Shown: piece after piece, positions 26,995 through 36,898 of the stretch | Position numbering within the stretch: position 1 is the first letter of the stretch | Layout: each line of letters starts with the position of its first letter | Origin: an uncultured Burkholderiales bacterium | GTDB lineage: Bacteria > Pseudomonadota > Gammaproteobacteria > Burkholderiales > Burkholderiaceae_C | DNA: 55,565 bases | Assembly: GCA_903935585.1 (NCBI GenBank) | Contig: CAIZSE010000147.1 | Coordinates: 1 to 55,565, forward strand | Direction of reading: 5' to 3' | The notes under the pieces: model-generated | What the model was told of the DNA's origin: nothing | Database searches by the model: none | Seen by the model: the letters and a program-made list of their open reading frames with translations, nothing else | Program-made: the position numbers and the translations under genes

Positions 26995-29271
26995 TCAACG
27001 CCGGGGTTTGGTGGTCCTTGAGCCCTTTTTCTTGGCAGCGACCTTCTTCACAGAAGCCTTGAGGGCTTGAATCGGGGACCGGTTGCGCTCTGCATCGGCC
27101 AAACGCCGATCCTGGGAGCCAGGCTTTTTGCCACGCCCACCCTCTGCTGGCAAAGAAACGCCCTTGTCACGCATGGCGCGCGGCACCAGATCGTCCCCCG
27201 GATGGACCAATCTGAAATCGATTTTGCGGCCATCCAGATCCACGCGGCTGACCTGCACGTGCACACGGCTGCCAATGGCGTAGCGGATACCTGTGCGCTC
27301 ACCGCGCAACTCCTGGCGCAACTCATCGAAGCGGAAGTACTCACCGCCCAACTCGGTGATGTGGACCAGACCTTCCACATACAAAGAATCCAGGGTCACA
27401 AAAATGCCGAAGCTGGTGGCAGCCGAAACCACCCCGCCGTACTCCTCACCCAAATGCTCGCGCATGTATTGGCACTTGAGCCAGGCCTCCACATCGCGAC
27501 TGGCCTCGTCGGCACGGCGTTCATTGGCACTGCAGTGCAGGCCAGCAGCCTCCCAGGCACGCTGGTCAGCGGCCGACATGCGCACACGCGGCGCCTGCGA
27601 CTCGGGCGAATCGCCTTTGGCCGCTCGGCTTTTCTCCAGCCGCTTGCTCAGCTTGGCATGCGCCTCGCCTGGCACGGGCAAGCTGGGCAGCGTATAAGTT
27701 CGGCCCAACAAAATGGCCTTGATCACCCGGTGCACCAGCAAGTCCGGGTAACGCCGGATCGGGCTGGTGAAGTGGGTGTAAGCCTCATACGCCAAGCCAA
27801 AATGCCCACTGTTCACTGGTGTGTAAATGGCCTGTTGCATCGAACGCAACAGCATGGTGTGGATCTGCTGTGCATCAGGGCGGTCTTTGGTGGCCTGTGC
27901 AATCTTCTGAAACTCGGAGGTGTGCGGGTCGTCACTGATGCTCAGCCCCAAGCCCAAAGCCTTGAGGTAATTGCGCAGGATGTCTTTTTTCTCGGCGGTT
28001 GGGCCTTCGTGCACCCGAAACAACCCAGGGTGCTTGCCCTGCTGAATGAAGTCGGCGCTGCACACGTTCGCTGCCAGCATCGCCTCTTCAATCAGGCGGT
28101 GAGCCTCGTTGCGCACACGGGGTACGATCTTTTCAATCCTGCCGCTCTCGTCGCACACGATCTGCGTTTCGGTGGTCTCAAAGTCCACCGCACCACGCAC
28201 CGCCCGCGATGCCAGCAAGGCTTTGTAAACGTCCTGCAAGTTCATCAAGTCGGTCACGCGCTCTTTGCGCTTGGTGGCTTCAGGCCCGCGGGTGTTGGCC
28301 AAAATCGCCGCCACTTCGGTGTAAGTGAAACGCGCATGGCTGTGCATGACCGCCGGGTAGAACTGGTAGGCATGCACGTCGCCCTTGGCATTGACCAACA
28401 TGTCACAGACCATGCACAGACGGTCGACATCGGGGTTCAATGAACACAATCCGTTCGACAACTTTTCGGGCAACATGGGGATCACCCTGCGCGGAAAATA
28501 AACGCTCGTGGCCCGGTCATAGGCGTCGATGTCAATGTCGCTGCCGGTCTGCACATAGTGGCTCACATCGGCAATGGCCACCAGCAAACGCCAGCCTTTG
28601 CCGCGGCCTACCTTGGCGGGTTCGCAATACACCGCATCGTCAAAGTCGCGGGCATCTTCGCCGTCAATCGTGACCAGCGGCACATCGCGCAGATCAATCC
28701 GGTCCTTGCGGTCCTTGGCCAGCACTTTGTCAGGCAGGCCCTTGGCCTGCTCTATGCAACCCGCAGAAAACTCATGGGGCACGCTGTACTTGCGCACCGC
28801 GATCTCGATCTCCATGCCCGGGTCGTCGACCTCACCCAGCACTTCCTTGACGCGGCCCACAGGCTGACCGAACAAGGCAGGCGGCTCGGTCAACTCGACC
28901 ACCACCACCTGCCCCGGCTTGGCCGTGCCCGTTGCACCTTTGGGGATCATCACATCCTGGCCGTAGCGCTTGTCCTCGGGCGCGACCAGCCACAAGCCGC
29001 CTTCCTGCAACAAGCGGCCAATGATGGGCTGCTCAGGGCGCTCGACGATCTCGACGATGCGCCCTTCAGGTCGGCCTTTGCGGTCTTGACGGACGATGCG
29101 AACCTTGACGCGATCACGGTGAAGCACCGCCCGCATTTCATTGGGGGACAAATAAATGTCCGATTCGCCGCTGTCACGAATCAGGAACCCGTGACCATCC
29201 CGGTGTCCCTGCACACTGCCTTCGATTTCTTCCAGCAGGCCGCCGGGTTGAGCTAATTTTTTGATATACAA
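26995..29271 (-). CDS. rnr: Ribonuclease R (without N-terminal HTH domain)
   Basis: Processive 3'-5' exoribonuclease that degrades structured RNA. Domains in order: cold-shock domain 1 starting EGSVQGHRDGHGFLIRD (about 17), cold-shock domain 2, the RNB catalytic domain with acidic motif DGEDARDFDDAVYCE (about 208-222), a C-terminal S1 domain, and a Lys/Arg-rich tail. Length is 758 residues against 813 in E. coli: the N-terminal helix-turn-helix region is missing. The best start is TTG at 29271. Upstream in frame there is no ATG or GTG before a stop at 29317-29319, inside the tRNA-Leu gene. Confidence 0.93.
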   Translation of the reverse strand: MYIKKLAQPGGLLEEIEGSVQGHRDGHGFLIRDSGESDIYLSPNEMRAVLHRDRVKVRIVRQDRKGRPEGRIVEIVERPEQPIIGRLLQEGGLWLVAPEDKRYGQDVMIPKGATGTAKPGQVVVVELTEPPALFGQPVGRVKEVLGEVDDPGMEIEIAVRKYSVPHEFSAGCIEQAKGLPDKVLAKDRKDRIDLRDVPLVTIDGEDARDFDDAVYCEPAKVGRGKGWRLLVAIADVSHYVQTGSDIDIDAYDRATSVYFPRRVIPMLPEKLSNGLCSLNPDVDRLCMVCDMLVNAKGDVHAYQFYPAVMHSHARFTYTEVAAILANTRGPEATKRKERVTDLMNLQDVYKALLASRAVRGAVDFETTETQIVCDESGRIEKIVPRVRNEAHRLIEEAMLAANVCSADFIQQGKHPGLFRVHEGPTAEKKDILRNYLKALGLGLSISDDPHTSEFQKIAQATKDRPDAQQIHTMLLRSMQQAIYTPVNSGHFGLAYEAYTHFTSPIRRYPDLLVHRVIKAILLGRTYTLPSLPVPGEAHAKLSKRLEKSRAAKGDSPESQAPRVRMSAADQRAWEAAGLHCSANERRADEASRDVEAWLKCQYMREHLGEEYGGVVSAATSFGIFVTLDSLYVEGLVHITELGGEYFRFDELRQELRGERTGIRYAIGSRVHVQVSRVDLDGRKIDFRLVHPGDDLVPRAMRDKGVSLPAEGGRGKKPGSQDRRLADAERNRSPIQALKASVKKVAAKKKGSRTTKPRR

Positions 29272-29272
29272 T
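29267..29272 (+). promoter_or_regulatory. -10 element (TACAAT) of tRNA-Leu
   Basis: TACAAT lies 17 bases before the first base of the mature tRNA, giving a short 5' leader. On the other strand the same bases contain the proposed TTG start codon of rnr. Confidence 0.5.
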
Positions 29273-29289
29273 CCTTTGATTCCTGAGGC

Positions 29290-29374
<85 letters not shown>

Positions 29375-29405
29375 ATCTTATCCAAACCGATAAGTTAAAA
29401 ACACC

Positions 29406-29438
29406 AAAAGCCGTTGATTTTTTATCAACGGCTTTTTT
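29406..29438 (+). terminator. Terminator of tRNA-Leu
   Basis: A perfect 13-bp stem (29406-29418 with 29424-29436, 5-base T loop) ends in a T6 run, 32 bases after the tRNA CCA. Confidence 0.9.
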
Positions 29439-29515
29439 GTTATCTGCTTCAAAACAGCAGAAATTATGGCGCACACAAACGCCCCAAGGGCCGCCCGGCA
29501 AGGCACCGAACACGG

Positions 29516-30913
29516 TCAAACGGGCACCCCCACCAAGTCGTGGCCTTCCACGCTGACGATGCGGGCTCGGGTGAATTCGCCAACTTTAAGAACTTTGCTC
29601 AACTTCTCGGGCGGCAACAAGCGCACCACACCATCGATTTCAGGCGCATCACCAAAACTGCGGCCAATGCCACCGCGGCGGCCCATGGCCGGCGCCGAAT
29701 CCACCAGCACCTGCATGCTGGAGCCTACACGCTGGTGCAAGCGGGCAATCGACACCTCTTCTGCAACAGCCATGAAACGGGCACGGCGGTCCTCACGCAA
29801 GGCTTCAGGCAACATGCCTGACAACTCGTTGGCTGCAGCACCTTTCACGGGGCTGTAGGCAAAACAGCCTGCGCGGTCAATTTGCGCTTCACGCAAAAAT
29901 CCCAGCAAGTGCTCAAACTCTTCTTCGGTTTCGCCCGGAAATCCGGCAATGAAGGTGCTGCGAATAACCAGTTCGGGGCACAGTTCGCGCCAGCGCTGTA
30001 TGCGCTCGAGATTTTTCTCACCACTGGCAGGGCGCTTCATCCGCTTGAGCACATCGGGGTGGCTGTGCTGAAAAGGCACATCCAGATACGGCAAAACCAG
30101 TCCTTGCGCCATCAGGGGAATGATGTCGTCCACACTGGGATAGGGGTAGACATAATGCAATCGCACCCAGGCACCGTGCTCGCGGGCCATCTCACCCAGC
30201 GCCTGCACCAGTTCAAGCATGCGGGTCTTGACGGGCTTGCCATCCCAAAAGCCAGTGCGGTATTTCACATCCACGCCATAAGCTGACGTGTCCTGACTGA
30301 TGACCAGCAGCTCTTTCACGCCGCCGTTGAACAAGGCTTGGGCCTCTTTGAGCACATCGCCAATCGGGCGCGACACCAGGTCACCCCGCATGGACGGGAT
30401 GATGCAAAACGTGCAACGGTGGTTGCAGCCTTCGCTGATCTTCAAGTAAGCATAGTGACGCGGCGTGAGTTTCAGGCCCGCCTCGCCGAAAGCGCCAGGC
30501 ACCAAGTCCAGAAACGGATCGTGGGGTTTGGGCAAATGCTTGTGCACCGCATCCATTACCTCCTGGGTGGCATGGGGTCCGGTCACCGCCAGCACGCTGG
30601 GATGCAATTCAAGGACCATGTTGCCGCCGCCCTCGCCTGTCTTGGCACCCAGGCAACCCGTCACGATCACTTTGCCGTTCTCATTCAGGGCCTCGGCAAT
30701 CGTGTCCAGACTTTCCTGGATGGCTTCGTCAATGAAGCCGCAGGTGTTGACGATGACCAGGTCAGCGCCCTCAAAAGTTTTGGAGGTCTGGTAACCCTCG
30801 GCGCTCAGTTGCGTGAGGATCAATTCGGAATCGGTCAGTGCTTTGGGGCAGCCAAGGCTGACAAAACCCACCTTTGGGGTGGAAAGGGGTGCAGTTGCGG
30901 TCATTTCACTCAT
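29516..30913 (-). CDS. rimO: Ribosomal protein S12 methylthiotransferase RimO
   Basis: Radical-SAM enzyme that adds a methylthio group to an aspartate of ribosomal protein S12. The UPF0004 domain supplies the three auxiliary-cluster cysteines C22 (LGCPKALTD), C58 (VNTCGFID) and C87 (VTGCLGA). The radical-SAM motif CxxxCxxC is C163, C167 and C170 ([11 protein letters not shown]). A C-terminal TRAM domain completes it. The ATG at 30913 gives 465 residues (E. coli 441); a second Met follows three codons later. An upstream in-frame ATG at 30994 would overlap phaR. It lies downstream of phaR past a weak terminator. Confidence 0.96.
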   Translation of the reverse strand: MSEMTATAPLSTPKVGFVSLGCPKALTDSELILTQLSAEGYQTSKTFEGADLVIVNTCGFIDEAIQESLDTIAEALNENGKVIVTGCLGAKTGEGGGNMVLELHPSVLAVTGPHATQEVMDAVHKHLPKPHDPFLDLVPGAFGEAGLKLTPRHYAYLKISEGCNHRCTFCIIPSMRGDLVSRPIGDVLKEAQALFNGGVKELLVISQDTSAYGVDVKYRTGFWDGKPVKTRMLELVQALGEMAREHGAWVRLHYVYPYPSVDDIIPLMAQGLVLPYLDVPFQHSHPDVLKRMKRPASGEKNLERIQRWRELCPELVIRSTFIAGFPGETEEEFEHLLGFLREAQIDRAGCFAYSPVKGAAANELSGMLPEALREDRRARFMAVAEEVSIARLHQRVGSSMQVLVDSAPAMGRRGGIGRSFGDAPEIDGVVRLLPPEKLSKVLKVGEFTRARIVSVEGHDLVGVPV

Positions 30914-30930
30914 CCCTGCATTGTCCCTGC

Positions 30931-30958
30931 AAAAAAGGCCCCTCGAACAGAAAAGGGC
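30931..30958 (-). terminator. Weak terminator after phaR
   Basis: On the minus strand a 7-bp stem with two G-U pairs is followed by a T6 run (30931-30936), 14 bases past the phaR stop and just before rimO. Confidence 0.55.
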
Positions 30959-30971
30959 ATCAATACACCCC

Positions 30972-31550
30972 TCAAGCCTTGAAACCCAGCGCACCCAGCA
31001 ACTGCTCGGTGTTTTTCTGGATCTGCTTTTGCATCTGATCTTGCATTTGTGCCATGACGTTTTGGGAAGGATTGGCCAGACCGGAAAACATGCTTTGCAT
31101 CAAAGGCGTCTGCCACTGCATGAACTGCGCCCAGACCTCAGGGCTCAGGGTCGGGCTGGATTCACCCAATTTGCTTTGCCAATCCATGAATGACTGGACA
31201 TGATTCTCCAGGTAAGAGCCCATGTGCCCCTGCATGGCATGGCCATAAAACCGGATGATGTTGGACAACACCGCCTCGCTGAACATGGGCACACCCGCAG
31301 ACTCCTCTTCGAGAATGATCTGCAACAAGATGGATCGCGTCAGGTCTTCACTCGTTTTGGCATCCAGCACCACCAAAGGTTCGGCCGCCATGACCAGTTT
31401 CTTGATCTCGGCCAGGGTGATGTAACCAGAGGTTTCGGTGTCGTACAAACGCCGGTTGGGGTATTTCTTGATCGTCCGAACAGCTTCAGGGGGGCCCGTA
31501 CGGGCCGATTGGGCAGACTTGATCGATTTGACAGGGGACTTGACCGGCAA
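30972..31550 (-). CDS. phaR: Polyhydroxyalkanoate synthesis repressor PhaR
   Basis: Represses phasin and its own gene and is released by binding nascent PHA granules. The N-terminal PHB/PHA DNA-binding domain is diagnostic: [28 protein letters not shown], then [24 protein letters not shown] Gln/Met-rich C-terminus follows ([21 protein letters not shown]). I choose a TTG start at 31550, six bases behind AGGAG, giving 192 residues. It implies that the cell stores polyhydroxybutyrate, although the phaCAB genes are not in this window. A TGC-rich possible operator overlaps its promoter. Confidence 0.93.
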   Translation of the reverse strand: MPVKSPVKSIKSAQSARTGPPEAVRTIKKYPNRRLYDTETSGYITLAEIKKLVMAAEPLVVLDAKTSEDLTRSILLQIILEEESAGVPMFSEAVLSNIIRFYGHAMQGHMGSYLENHVQSFMDWQSKLGESSPTLSPEVWAQFMQWQTPLMQSMFSGLANPSQNVMAQMQDQMQKQIQKNTEQLLGALGFKA

Positions 31551-31585
31551 TGGAAACTCCTGGTGACAGACTGAAATTGAGAAAT

Positions 31586-31628
31586 CTGCTGCAATGCAAC
31601 ATTCTAGGCACAGCCCAAGGCCCCTCAA
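31586..31628 (-). promoter_or_regulatory. phaR promoter with TGC-rich candidate operator
   Basis: On the minus strand TTGAGG (31623-31628), 16 bp and TAGAAT (31601-31606) form a plausible promoter. The predicted start lies in GTTGCATTGCAGCAG (31586-31600), a TGC/GCA repeat like those described for PhaR binding. Autoregulation is inferred. Confidence 0.45.
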
Positions 31629-31737
31629 GCCTTGGTTTTCCCTGATATCGCCAAGACGTCACTGGTGAAACCTGCTGCGCGCTTTTTTCTTGCACGCCCT
31701 TCCGATTAACCTTCTTTACCTGCGAAAATAGACAGCT

Positions 31738-32376
31738 ATGTTCACCGGAATCATCACCGGCGTGGGGCGAATCGTCGCCATTCACGACCTGGGTCGCTCT
31801 TTACAACACGGCAAGCGCCTCACCATCGAGGCCCCCGCCGGGTATCTTGACGATGTCGGCCTGGGCGACAGCATCGCCCTCAATGGCGCTTGCATGACCG
31901 TCACCACCTTTACCCCTGAGAGCCGTCAATTCACGATCGACATCTCGGCAGAATCCCTGGACAAAACCAGCGGACTCAACCAGGCAGGCACCGTCAACCT
32001 CGAAAAAGCCCTGCGCGCCAACGACCGTCTGGGTGGTCACATCGTGTCCGGTCACGTTGATGGCGTGGGGCAGATCAGCCATTTTGCGCAAATCGGCGAA
32101 AGCTGGGAACTGCGCGTCATTGCCCCTCAAGCCCTGGCCAAATACCTGGCCTACAAAGGCTCCATCACGGTCAACGGCGTCAGCCTGACCGTGAACCGTG
32201 TGACCGATCAAGCCGAAGGCTGCGAAATCAGCATCAACCTGATTCCCCACACGGTTGACAACACCGCGCTCGGCGGCCTCAAGGCAGGCAGCCGGGTCAA
32301 CCTCGAAATCGACACCGTGGCCCGTTACGTTGAGCGCATGCTCAGTCTCGAAGCGACACAACAGGACAAAACATGA
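31738..32376 (+). CDS. ribE: Riboflavin synthase (alpha chain)
   Basis: Dismutates two 6,7-dimethyl-8-ribityllumazine molecules to riboflavin. Two tandem lumazine-binding barrels are visible, the first beginning [12 protein letters not shown] with the conserved NGACMTV, the second beginning [12 protein letters not shown] with NGVSLTVN. Length is 212 residues, typical. It heads a plus-strand train; its stop overlaps the ribBA ATG by four bases. No clear ribosome-binding site and no FMN-riboswitch consensus is visible in the 187-base upstream gap. Also called ribC in E. coli nomenclature. Confidence 0.96.
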   Translation: MFTGIITGVGRIVAIHDLGRSLQHGKRLTIEAPAGYLDDVGLGDSIALNGACMTVTTFTPESRQFTIDISAESLDKTSGLNQAGTVNLEKALRANDRLGGHIVSGHVDGVGQISHFAQIGESWELRVIAPQALAKYLAYKGSITVNGVSLTVNRVTDQAEGCEISINLIPHTVDNTALGGLKAGSRVNLEIDTVARYVERMLSLEATQQDKT

Positions 32377-33500
32377 ACAACCCCGTGCAACTGAAACCCG
32401 TGGCTATTTCTCCGGTAGAAGAGATCGTGGCCGACATGAAAGCCGGCCGCATCGTGATCCTGGTCGACGAAATAGACCGTGAAAACGAAGGTGATCTGGT
32501 GCTCGCCGCCGACCATGTCACGCCCGAAGCCATCAACTTCATGGCCCGTTTTGGCAGGGGCCTGATTTGCTTGACCCTGACTCGCGAACGCTGCGAATTC
32601 CTCCAACTGCCCCCCATGGCCGCCCGAAACGGCACCTTCTACAGCACGGCCTTCACCGTTTCCATTGAAGCCGCTGAAGGTGTGACCACCGGCATCTCGG
32701 CCGCTGACCGCGCCAGGACCGTGCAAGTGGCCGTAGCGCGCAACAGTCAGCCAACTGACCTGGTGCAACCCGGTCACATCTTTCCGCTCCAGGCCGTGGA
32801 CGGCGGCGTGCTCATGCGTGCAGGCCACACCGAAGCCGGTTGCGACTTGGCCGCCATGGCCGGGTGCAGCGCCTCCTCGGTGATCTGCGAAATCATGAAA
32901 GACGACGGCACCATGGCCCGTCTGCCCGATTTGCAATTGTTTGCGGCAGAGCACGGCCTGAAGATCGGCACCATTGCCGACCTGATTCAGTACCGCAGCC
33001 GCAACGAATCGCTGGTTGAGCGCATCGGCAGCCGAACCCTGCAAACCGCGCACGGCGAGTTCACTGCGCATGCTTTCCGGGACAAAACCAGTCAAACCGT
33101 GCACCTGGCGCTGGTCAAAGGCCAGTGGTCTGCGGAATCGGAAGTGGCGGTCAGGGTACACGAGCCACTGTCCGTGCTGGATGCGCTGGAGGTCAACCGA
33201 TCCATGCACTCATGGGGCCTGGACGCCAGCTTGCAATACATCAACGCCCAAGGCTGCGGCGTGGCCGTGCTGCTCAACTGCGGTGAGTCGGCCGAGCAGT
33301 TGCTGGCGCAATTTGAAGGCCGCGCCCGTTCGGCGCAAGCCCCCGAACGCGGCAAGATGGACCTGCGCACTTACGGTGTCGGCGCCCAGATCCTGCGCGA
33401 ATGTGGCGTTCACAAAATGAAACTCATGGGCCAGCCCCGCCGCATGCCCAGCATGATGGGCTACGGCCTCGAAATCACCGCTTACATCCCGAAGGAATAA
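32373..33500 (+). CDS. ribBA: 3,4-dihydroxy-2-butanone 4-phosphate synthase with degenerate GTP cyclohydrolase II domain (RibBX-like)
   Basis: The N-terminal half (about 1-205) is a complete DHBP synthase: [36 protein letters not shown], then the [16 protein letters not shown] block. The C-terminal half keeps the fold signature ([23 protein letters not shown]) but lacks the zinc-cysteine motif CLTGD-x6-RCDCG and the QEGRGIGL segment. Where these belong it reads [19 protein letters not shown] and [13 protein letters not shown]. Active GTP cyclohydrolase II is therefore unlikely and a separate ribA is expected elsewhere. Length is 375 residues. It overlaps ribE by four bases and lies three bases before ribH. 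Confidence 0.93.
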   Translation: MNNPVQLKPVAISPVEEIVADMKAGRIVILVDEIDRENEGDLVLAADHVTPEAINFMARFGRGLICLTLTRERCEFLQLPPMAARNGTFYSTAFTVSIEAAEGVTTGISAADRARTVQVAVARNSQPTDLVQPGHIFPLQAVDGGVLMRAGHTEAGCDLAAMAGCSASSVICEIMKDDGTMARLPDLQLFAAEHGLKIGTIADLIQYRSRNESLVERIGSRTLQTAHGEFTAHAFRDKTSQTVHLALVKGQWSAESEVAVRVHEPLSVLDALEVNRSMHSWGLDASLQYINAQGCGVAVLLNCGESAEQLLAQFEGRARSAQAPERGKMDLRTYGVGAQILRECGVHKMKLMGQPRRMPSMMGYGLEITAYIPKE

Positions 33501-33503
33501 AAC

Positions 33504-34010
33504 ATGCTCGAAGCCAACAAAGGCCAAGCCGAAGAACTAGACGGTCAATTTCTGCACATCGGCATTGTGCAAGCCCGTTTCAATGAAGACATCACCAATG
33601 CGCTGGCCAAGGCCTGCATCGAAGAACTGCAAGCCCTGGGTGTGACCAGCATCGACCACGTCATGGTGCCAGGCGCCCTGGAAGTGCCCGTGGCCTTGCA
33701 AGCCATGGCCGAGCGAGCCGAATACGACGCGCTCATCGCCTTGGGCTGCATCATCCGTGGTGACACATACCACTTTGAGCTGGTGGCCAACGAGTCGGGT
33801 GCTGGCGTTAGCCGGGTGTCACTTGACTACAACCTGCCCATCGCCAACGCGATCCTGACCACCGAAAACCTGGAACAAGCCATCGTGCGCCAAACCGACA
33901 AAGGCCGCGATGCAGCCCGTGTCGCGGTTGAGATGGCCTGCATCATGGACGACCTGGCCGCAGACATGGCCGAGCTGGCCGATGACCTCGACGACGAAAA
34001 GAACGCTTGA
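33504..34010 (+). CDS. ribH: 6,7-dimethyl-8-ribityllumazine synthase
   Basis: Condenses DHBP with the ribityl-aminouracil to give the riboflavin synthase substrate. The conserved [12 protein letters not shown] loop and [18 protein letters not shown] (catalytic His in YHFE) are present, and the C-terminus has an acidic extension ([17 protein letters not shown]). Length is 168 residues. The gene stop shares a base with the nusB ATG (TGATG). With ribE and ribBA it covers the last steps of riboflavin synthesis. Confidence 0.96.
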   Translation: MLEANKGQAEELDGQFLHIGIVQARFNEDITNALAKACIEELQALGVTSIDHVMVPGALEVPVALQAMAERAEYDALIALGCIIRGDTYHFELVANESGAGVSRVSLDYNLPIANAILTTENLEQAIVRQTDKGRDAARVAVEMACIMDDLAADMAELADDLDDEKNA

Positions 34011-34546
34011 TGACCGAAGAAACCAGCTCACCAGACACCTCCTCGGAAAGCGCCAAAACGGGCGCGTCCGGCTCGCGCAAGTCCTCGGCCAAGCCTGCCC
34101 GCAGCCGCTCGCGAGAGTTTGCACTGCAAGCGCTTTACCAGCACATCGTTGGCCGCAACGAAACCGCCGACATCGACCTCTTCACGCGCGACTTGTCGGG
34201 CTTTCACAAAGCCGACTCGGCCCACTACGACGCGCTGCTCTACGGATGCACAGAACAGGCCCTGGCATTGGATGCCCTGATCCTGCCCAAACTCGACCGC
34301 AGCTTTGCTGAAATTTCACCCGTCGAGCACGCCATCATGTGGATCGGCGTCTATGAAATGCAGCACTGCCTGGACGTGCCATGGCGCGTGGTCCTGAACG
34401 AGTGCATCGAGCTGGCCAAGGACTTTGGTGGCACCGACGGCCACAAATACGTCAACGCCGTGCTCAATGGCCTGGCGCCCGAACTGCGCAGCGCTGAGGT
34501 TCAAGCCTATCGACAGGCTGCGCCCCAGCCTGGTCGCGACCGATAA
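34010..34546 (+). CDS. nusB: Transcription antitermination factor NusB
   Basis: Binds BoxA RNA with NusE (S10) in rRNA antitermination. The helical NusB fold begins at [13 protein letters not shown] (about 32-44) after a disordered Ser/Lys-rich N-terminal extension of about 30 residues. Other conserved parts are [42 protein letters not shown]. Length is 178 residues (E. coli 139), the extra being the N-terminal tail. ribH-nusB adjacency is widely conserved. Confidence 0.95.
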   Translation: MTEETSSPDTSSESAKTGASGSRKSSAKPARSRSREFALQALYQHIVGRNETADIDLFTRDLSGFHKADSAHYDALLYGCTEQALALDALILPKLDRSFAEISPVEHAIMWIGVYEMQHCLDVPWRVVLNECIELAKDFGGTDGHKYVNAVLNGLAPELRSAEVQAYRQAAPQPGRDR

Positions 34547-34557
34547 ATTTGATTGCC

Positions 34558-35745
34558 ATGCGCATATCCCAACGCGCTGAGCGCATTGAGCCTTTTTATG
34601 TGATGGAGGTGGCCAAAGCTGCCTCTCGGAAAGCCCGCGAGGTCGCGCACACCGACCGACCCGTGGTGTTTTTGAACATTGGCGAACCCGACTTCACCGC
34701 CCCGCCCCGGGTACAACAAGCGGCACAAGCGGCGATTCAGTCTGGCCAAACACAATACACCCCGGCGCTGGGCCTGGACACCCTGCGACAAGCCATCAGC
34801 GACTGGTACGGCACGCGATTTGGCGTGTCGGTGCCCGCCAGCCGCATCGTGGTCACAGCGGGCGCATCGGCGGCGCTGCAACTGGCCTGCCTGGCGCTGA
34901 TCGACCGGGGCGATGAAATCCTCATGCCCGACCCAAGCTACCCCTGCAACCGCCACTTTGTGAGCGCGGCCGAAGGCACAGCGGTGCTGGTGCCCACCAC
35001 CGCCGAAGAACGCTATCAACTCAGCGCCGACAAAGTGGCCGCTGCCTGGGGGGCCAAAACCCGTGGCGTCTTGCTGGCATCACCGTCCAACCCCACAGGC
35101 ACGTCAATTGACCCGTCCGAGTTGGCTCGCATCGTGGACGTGGTGCGTGCCCATGGCGGCATCACTCTGATCGACGAGATTTATCTGGGCCTGAGCCACG
35201 ACGCACAGTTTGGCCAAAGCGCCCTGGCACTGGGTGACGACATCATCAGCATCAACAGCTTCAGCAAATACTTCAACATGACCGGCTGGCGGCTGGGCTG
35301 GCTGGTGGTGCCGGAACAACTGGTGCCTGTGCTGGAGCGTCTGGCGCAAAACCTGTTCATTTGCGCCAGCACCGTGGCACAACAAGCCGCCCTCGCCTGC
35401 TTTGAGCCCGAGAGTCTGGCTGAATACGAGCGTCGCCGCGCCGAGTTCAAGGCCAGGCGCGACTACTTCATCCCTGCCCTGAATGAACTTGGCCTGACGG
35501 TGCCCGTGCCCCCCGATGGCGCGTTTTACGCTTGGGCCGATTGCTCGGCAGCTTGCCAAAAGCTGGGCCTGAAAGACAGCTGGGAATTCGCCTTCGCGGC
35601 CCTCGAGCATGCGCATGTCGCCATCACACCCGGCCGAGACTTCGGCACCGACCAGACCGCCCACTTTGTGCGCTTTTCCACTGCCAATTCGATGGCCGAA
35701 CTGCACACCGCCATTGACCGCCTGAAAGCCTGGTTGCAGCCATGA
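34558..35745 (+). CDS. PLP-dependent class I/II aminotransferase
   Basis: A fold-type I aminotransferase of 395 residues. NIGEPDFTAPPRVQQAAQ opens the substrate-binding segment, SPSNPTGTSID is the conserved Asn loop, and the PLP lysine is in INSFSKYFNMTGWRLGW (near residue 236). It resembles aspartate/alanine aminotransferases but the amino-acid specificity cannot be read. The ATG at 34558 is chosen; a TTG three codons upstream is possible. It sits 11 bases after nusB and overlaps ybgC by four. Confidence 0.9.
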   Translation: MRISQRAERIEPFYVMEVAKAASRKAREVAHTDRPVVFLNIGEPDFTAPPRVQQAAQAAIQSGQTQYTPALGLDTLRQAISDWYGTRFGVSVPASRIVVTAGASAALQLACLALIDRGDEILMPDPSYPCNRHFVSAAEGTAVLVPTTAEERYQLSADKVAAAWGAKTRGVLLASPSNPTGTSIDPSELARIVDVVRAHGGITLIDEIYLGLSHDAQFGQSALALGDDIISINSFSKYFNMTGWRLGWLVVPEQLVPVLERLAQNLFICASTVAQQAALACFEPESLAEYERRRAEFKARRDYFIPALNELGLTVPVPPDGAFYAWADCSAACQKLGLKDSWEFAFAALEHAHVAITPGRDFGTDQTAHFVRFSTANSMAELHTAIDRLKAWLQP

Positions 35746-36182
35746 GCACCCCCCAGGAAACACACACCCCGTTTCAGCACCCCATCAGAATCTACTGGGA
35801 AGACACGGATGCGGGCGGCATCGTTTTTTATGCCAACTACCTGAAGTTTTTTGAACGTGCGCGCACCGAATGGTTGCGCGAACTGGGCTTTGGGCAACAG
35901 CTGCTGCGCGAAGAGACCCATGGCATGTTCGTGGTCAGTGAAACCACCGTCAAATACCTCGCACCTGCCCGATTGGACGACACCCTGACCGTCACAGCCC
36001 AGCTGCAAGAAGCCGGCCGCGCAAGCCTCACCATTGCCCAGCGCGCTTACCTGCGCACAGCGGGCCATACTCAAACCAGCGACCGGCTGCTGGCCGAAGC
36101 CACAATTCGCCTGGGCTGGGTCGACAGCACCACCTTGAAACCGGGCCGCATTCCAGCCCCTGTTCTGAAAGCCATGAAATGA
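35742..36182 (+). CDS. ybgC: Tol-Pal-associated acyl-CoA thioesterase YbgC
   Basis: Hot-dog-fold thioesterase, 146 residues. The family signature is intact: RIYWEDTDAGGIVFYANYLKFFERARTEWLRELG, with the catalytic Asp in EDTDAGG. The gene overlaps the preceding aminotransferase and tolQ (ATGA at both ends). YbgC heads the tol-pal cluster in many proteobacteria and interacts with ACP and phospholipid synthesis enzymes in E. coli; its exact role there is uncertain. Confidence 0.94.
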   Translation: MSTPQETHTPFQHPIRIYWEDTDAGGIVFYANYLKFFERARTEWLRELGFGQQLLREETHGMFVVSETTVKYLAPARLDDTLTVTAQLQEAGRASLTIAQRAYLRTAGHTQTSDRLLAEATIRLGWVDSTTLKPGRIPAPVLKAMK

Positions 36183-36883
36183 ACCAAGACATGTCCATCG
36201 TCTCGCTGCTTTTGCACGCCAGTTTTGTCGTGCAACTGGTGGTCTTGCTTTTGCTGGGCATTTCAGTTGCCAGCTGGGCGGCCATTGTGCGCAAGCTCAG
36301 CGCCATCAAGCGCATCAAGAACCTGAACGAAGAGTTTGAACGTGTTTTCTGGTCCGGCACCAGCCTGAACGAGTTGTTCAACGCTGCCAGCCAGAACGCC
36401 AAACTGGCTGGCCCGATGGAACGTATTTTTGCCAGCGGCATGCGCGAATACCAAAAACTGCGCGAACGCCACATCAGCGATGCGGGCACCCTGCTCGACG
36501 GCGCACGCCGCGCCATGCGGGCGAGCTTCCAACGCGAGATGGATGTCGCTGAATCCCAGCTGGCCTTTTTGGCCTCGGTCGGCTCCATCTCGCCTTACGT
36601 GGGCTTGTTTGGCACGGTGTGGGGCATCATGCACGCCTTCACCGGCCTGGCCAGCTTGCAGCAAGTCACCCTGGCCACGGTGGCGCCAGGCATTGCCGAA
36701 GCGCTGGTGGCCACGGCCATCGGTCTGTTTTCTGCCATTCCGGCCGTGCTGGCCTACAACCGCTTTTCGCACGACGTGGACCGCATCGCCATCAAGCTGG
36801 AAACCTTCATCGAAGAGTTTTCCAACATCCTGCAGCGCAGCCTTGGGGCCACGGGGACCAGCGGCTCGGCCTCCGGCCACTGA
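36179..36883 (+). CDS. tolQ: Tol-Pal system protein TolQ
   Basis: Inner-membrane stator of the proton-driven Tol motor, homologous to ExbB and MotA. Three membrane segments are visible: about 12-38, about 137-160 and about 170-195, with the large cytoplasmic loop between the first two. VGSISPYVGLFGTVWGIMHAFTGLA and PGIAEALVATAIGLFSAIPAVLAYN are the family's TM2-TM3 motifs. Length is 234 residues (E. coli 230). It overlaps ybgC by four bases and lies 15 bases before tolR. Confidence 0.97.
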   Translation: MNQDMSIVSLLLHASFVVQLVVLLLLGISVASWAAIVRKLSAIKRIKNLNEEFERVFWSGTSLNELFNAASQNAKLAGPMERIFASGMREYQKLRERHISDAGTLLDGARRAMRASFQREMDVAESQLAFLASVGSISPYVGLFGTVWGIMHAFTGLASLQQVTLATVAPGIAEALVATAIGLFSAIPAVLAYNRFSHDVDRIAIKLETFIEEFSNILQRSLGATGTSGSASGH

Positions 36884-36898
36884 AAGACGGAGTCGCCC

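Noticed and set aside
31551..31737. Possible FMN riboswitch before ribE
   Set aside because: The conserved RFN-element sequence blocks are absent and the gap is shared with the phaR promoter.
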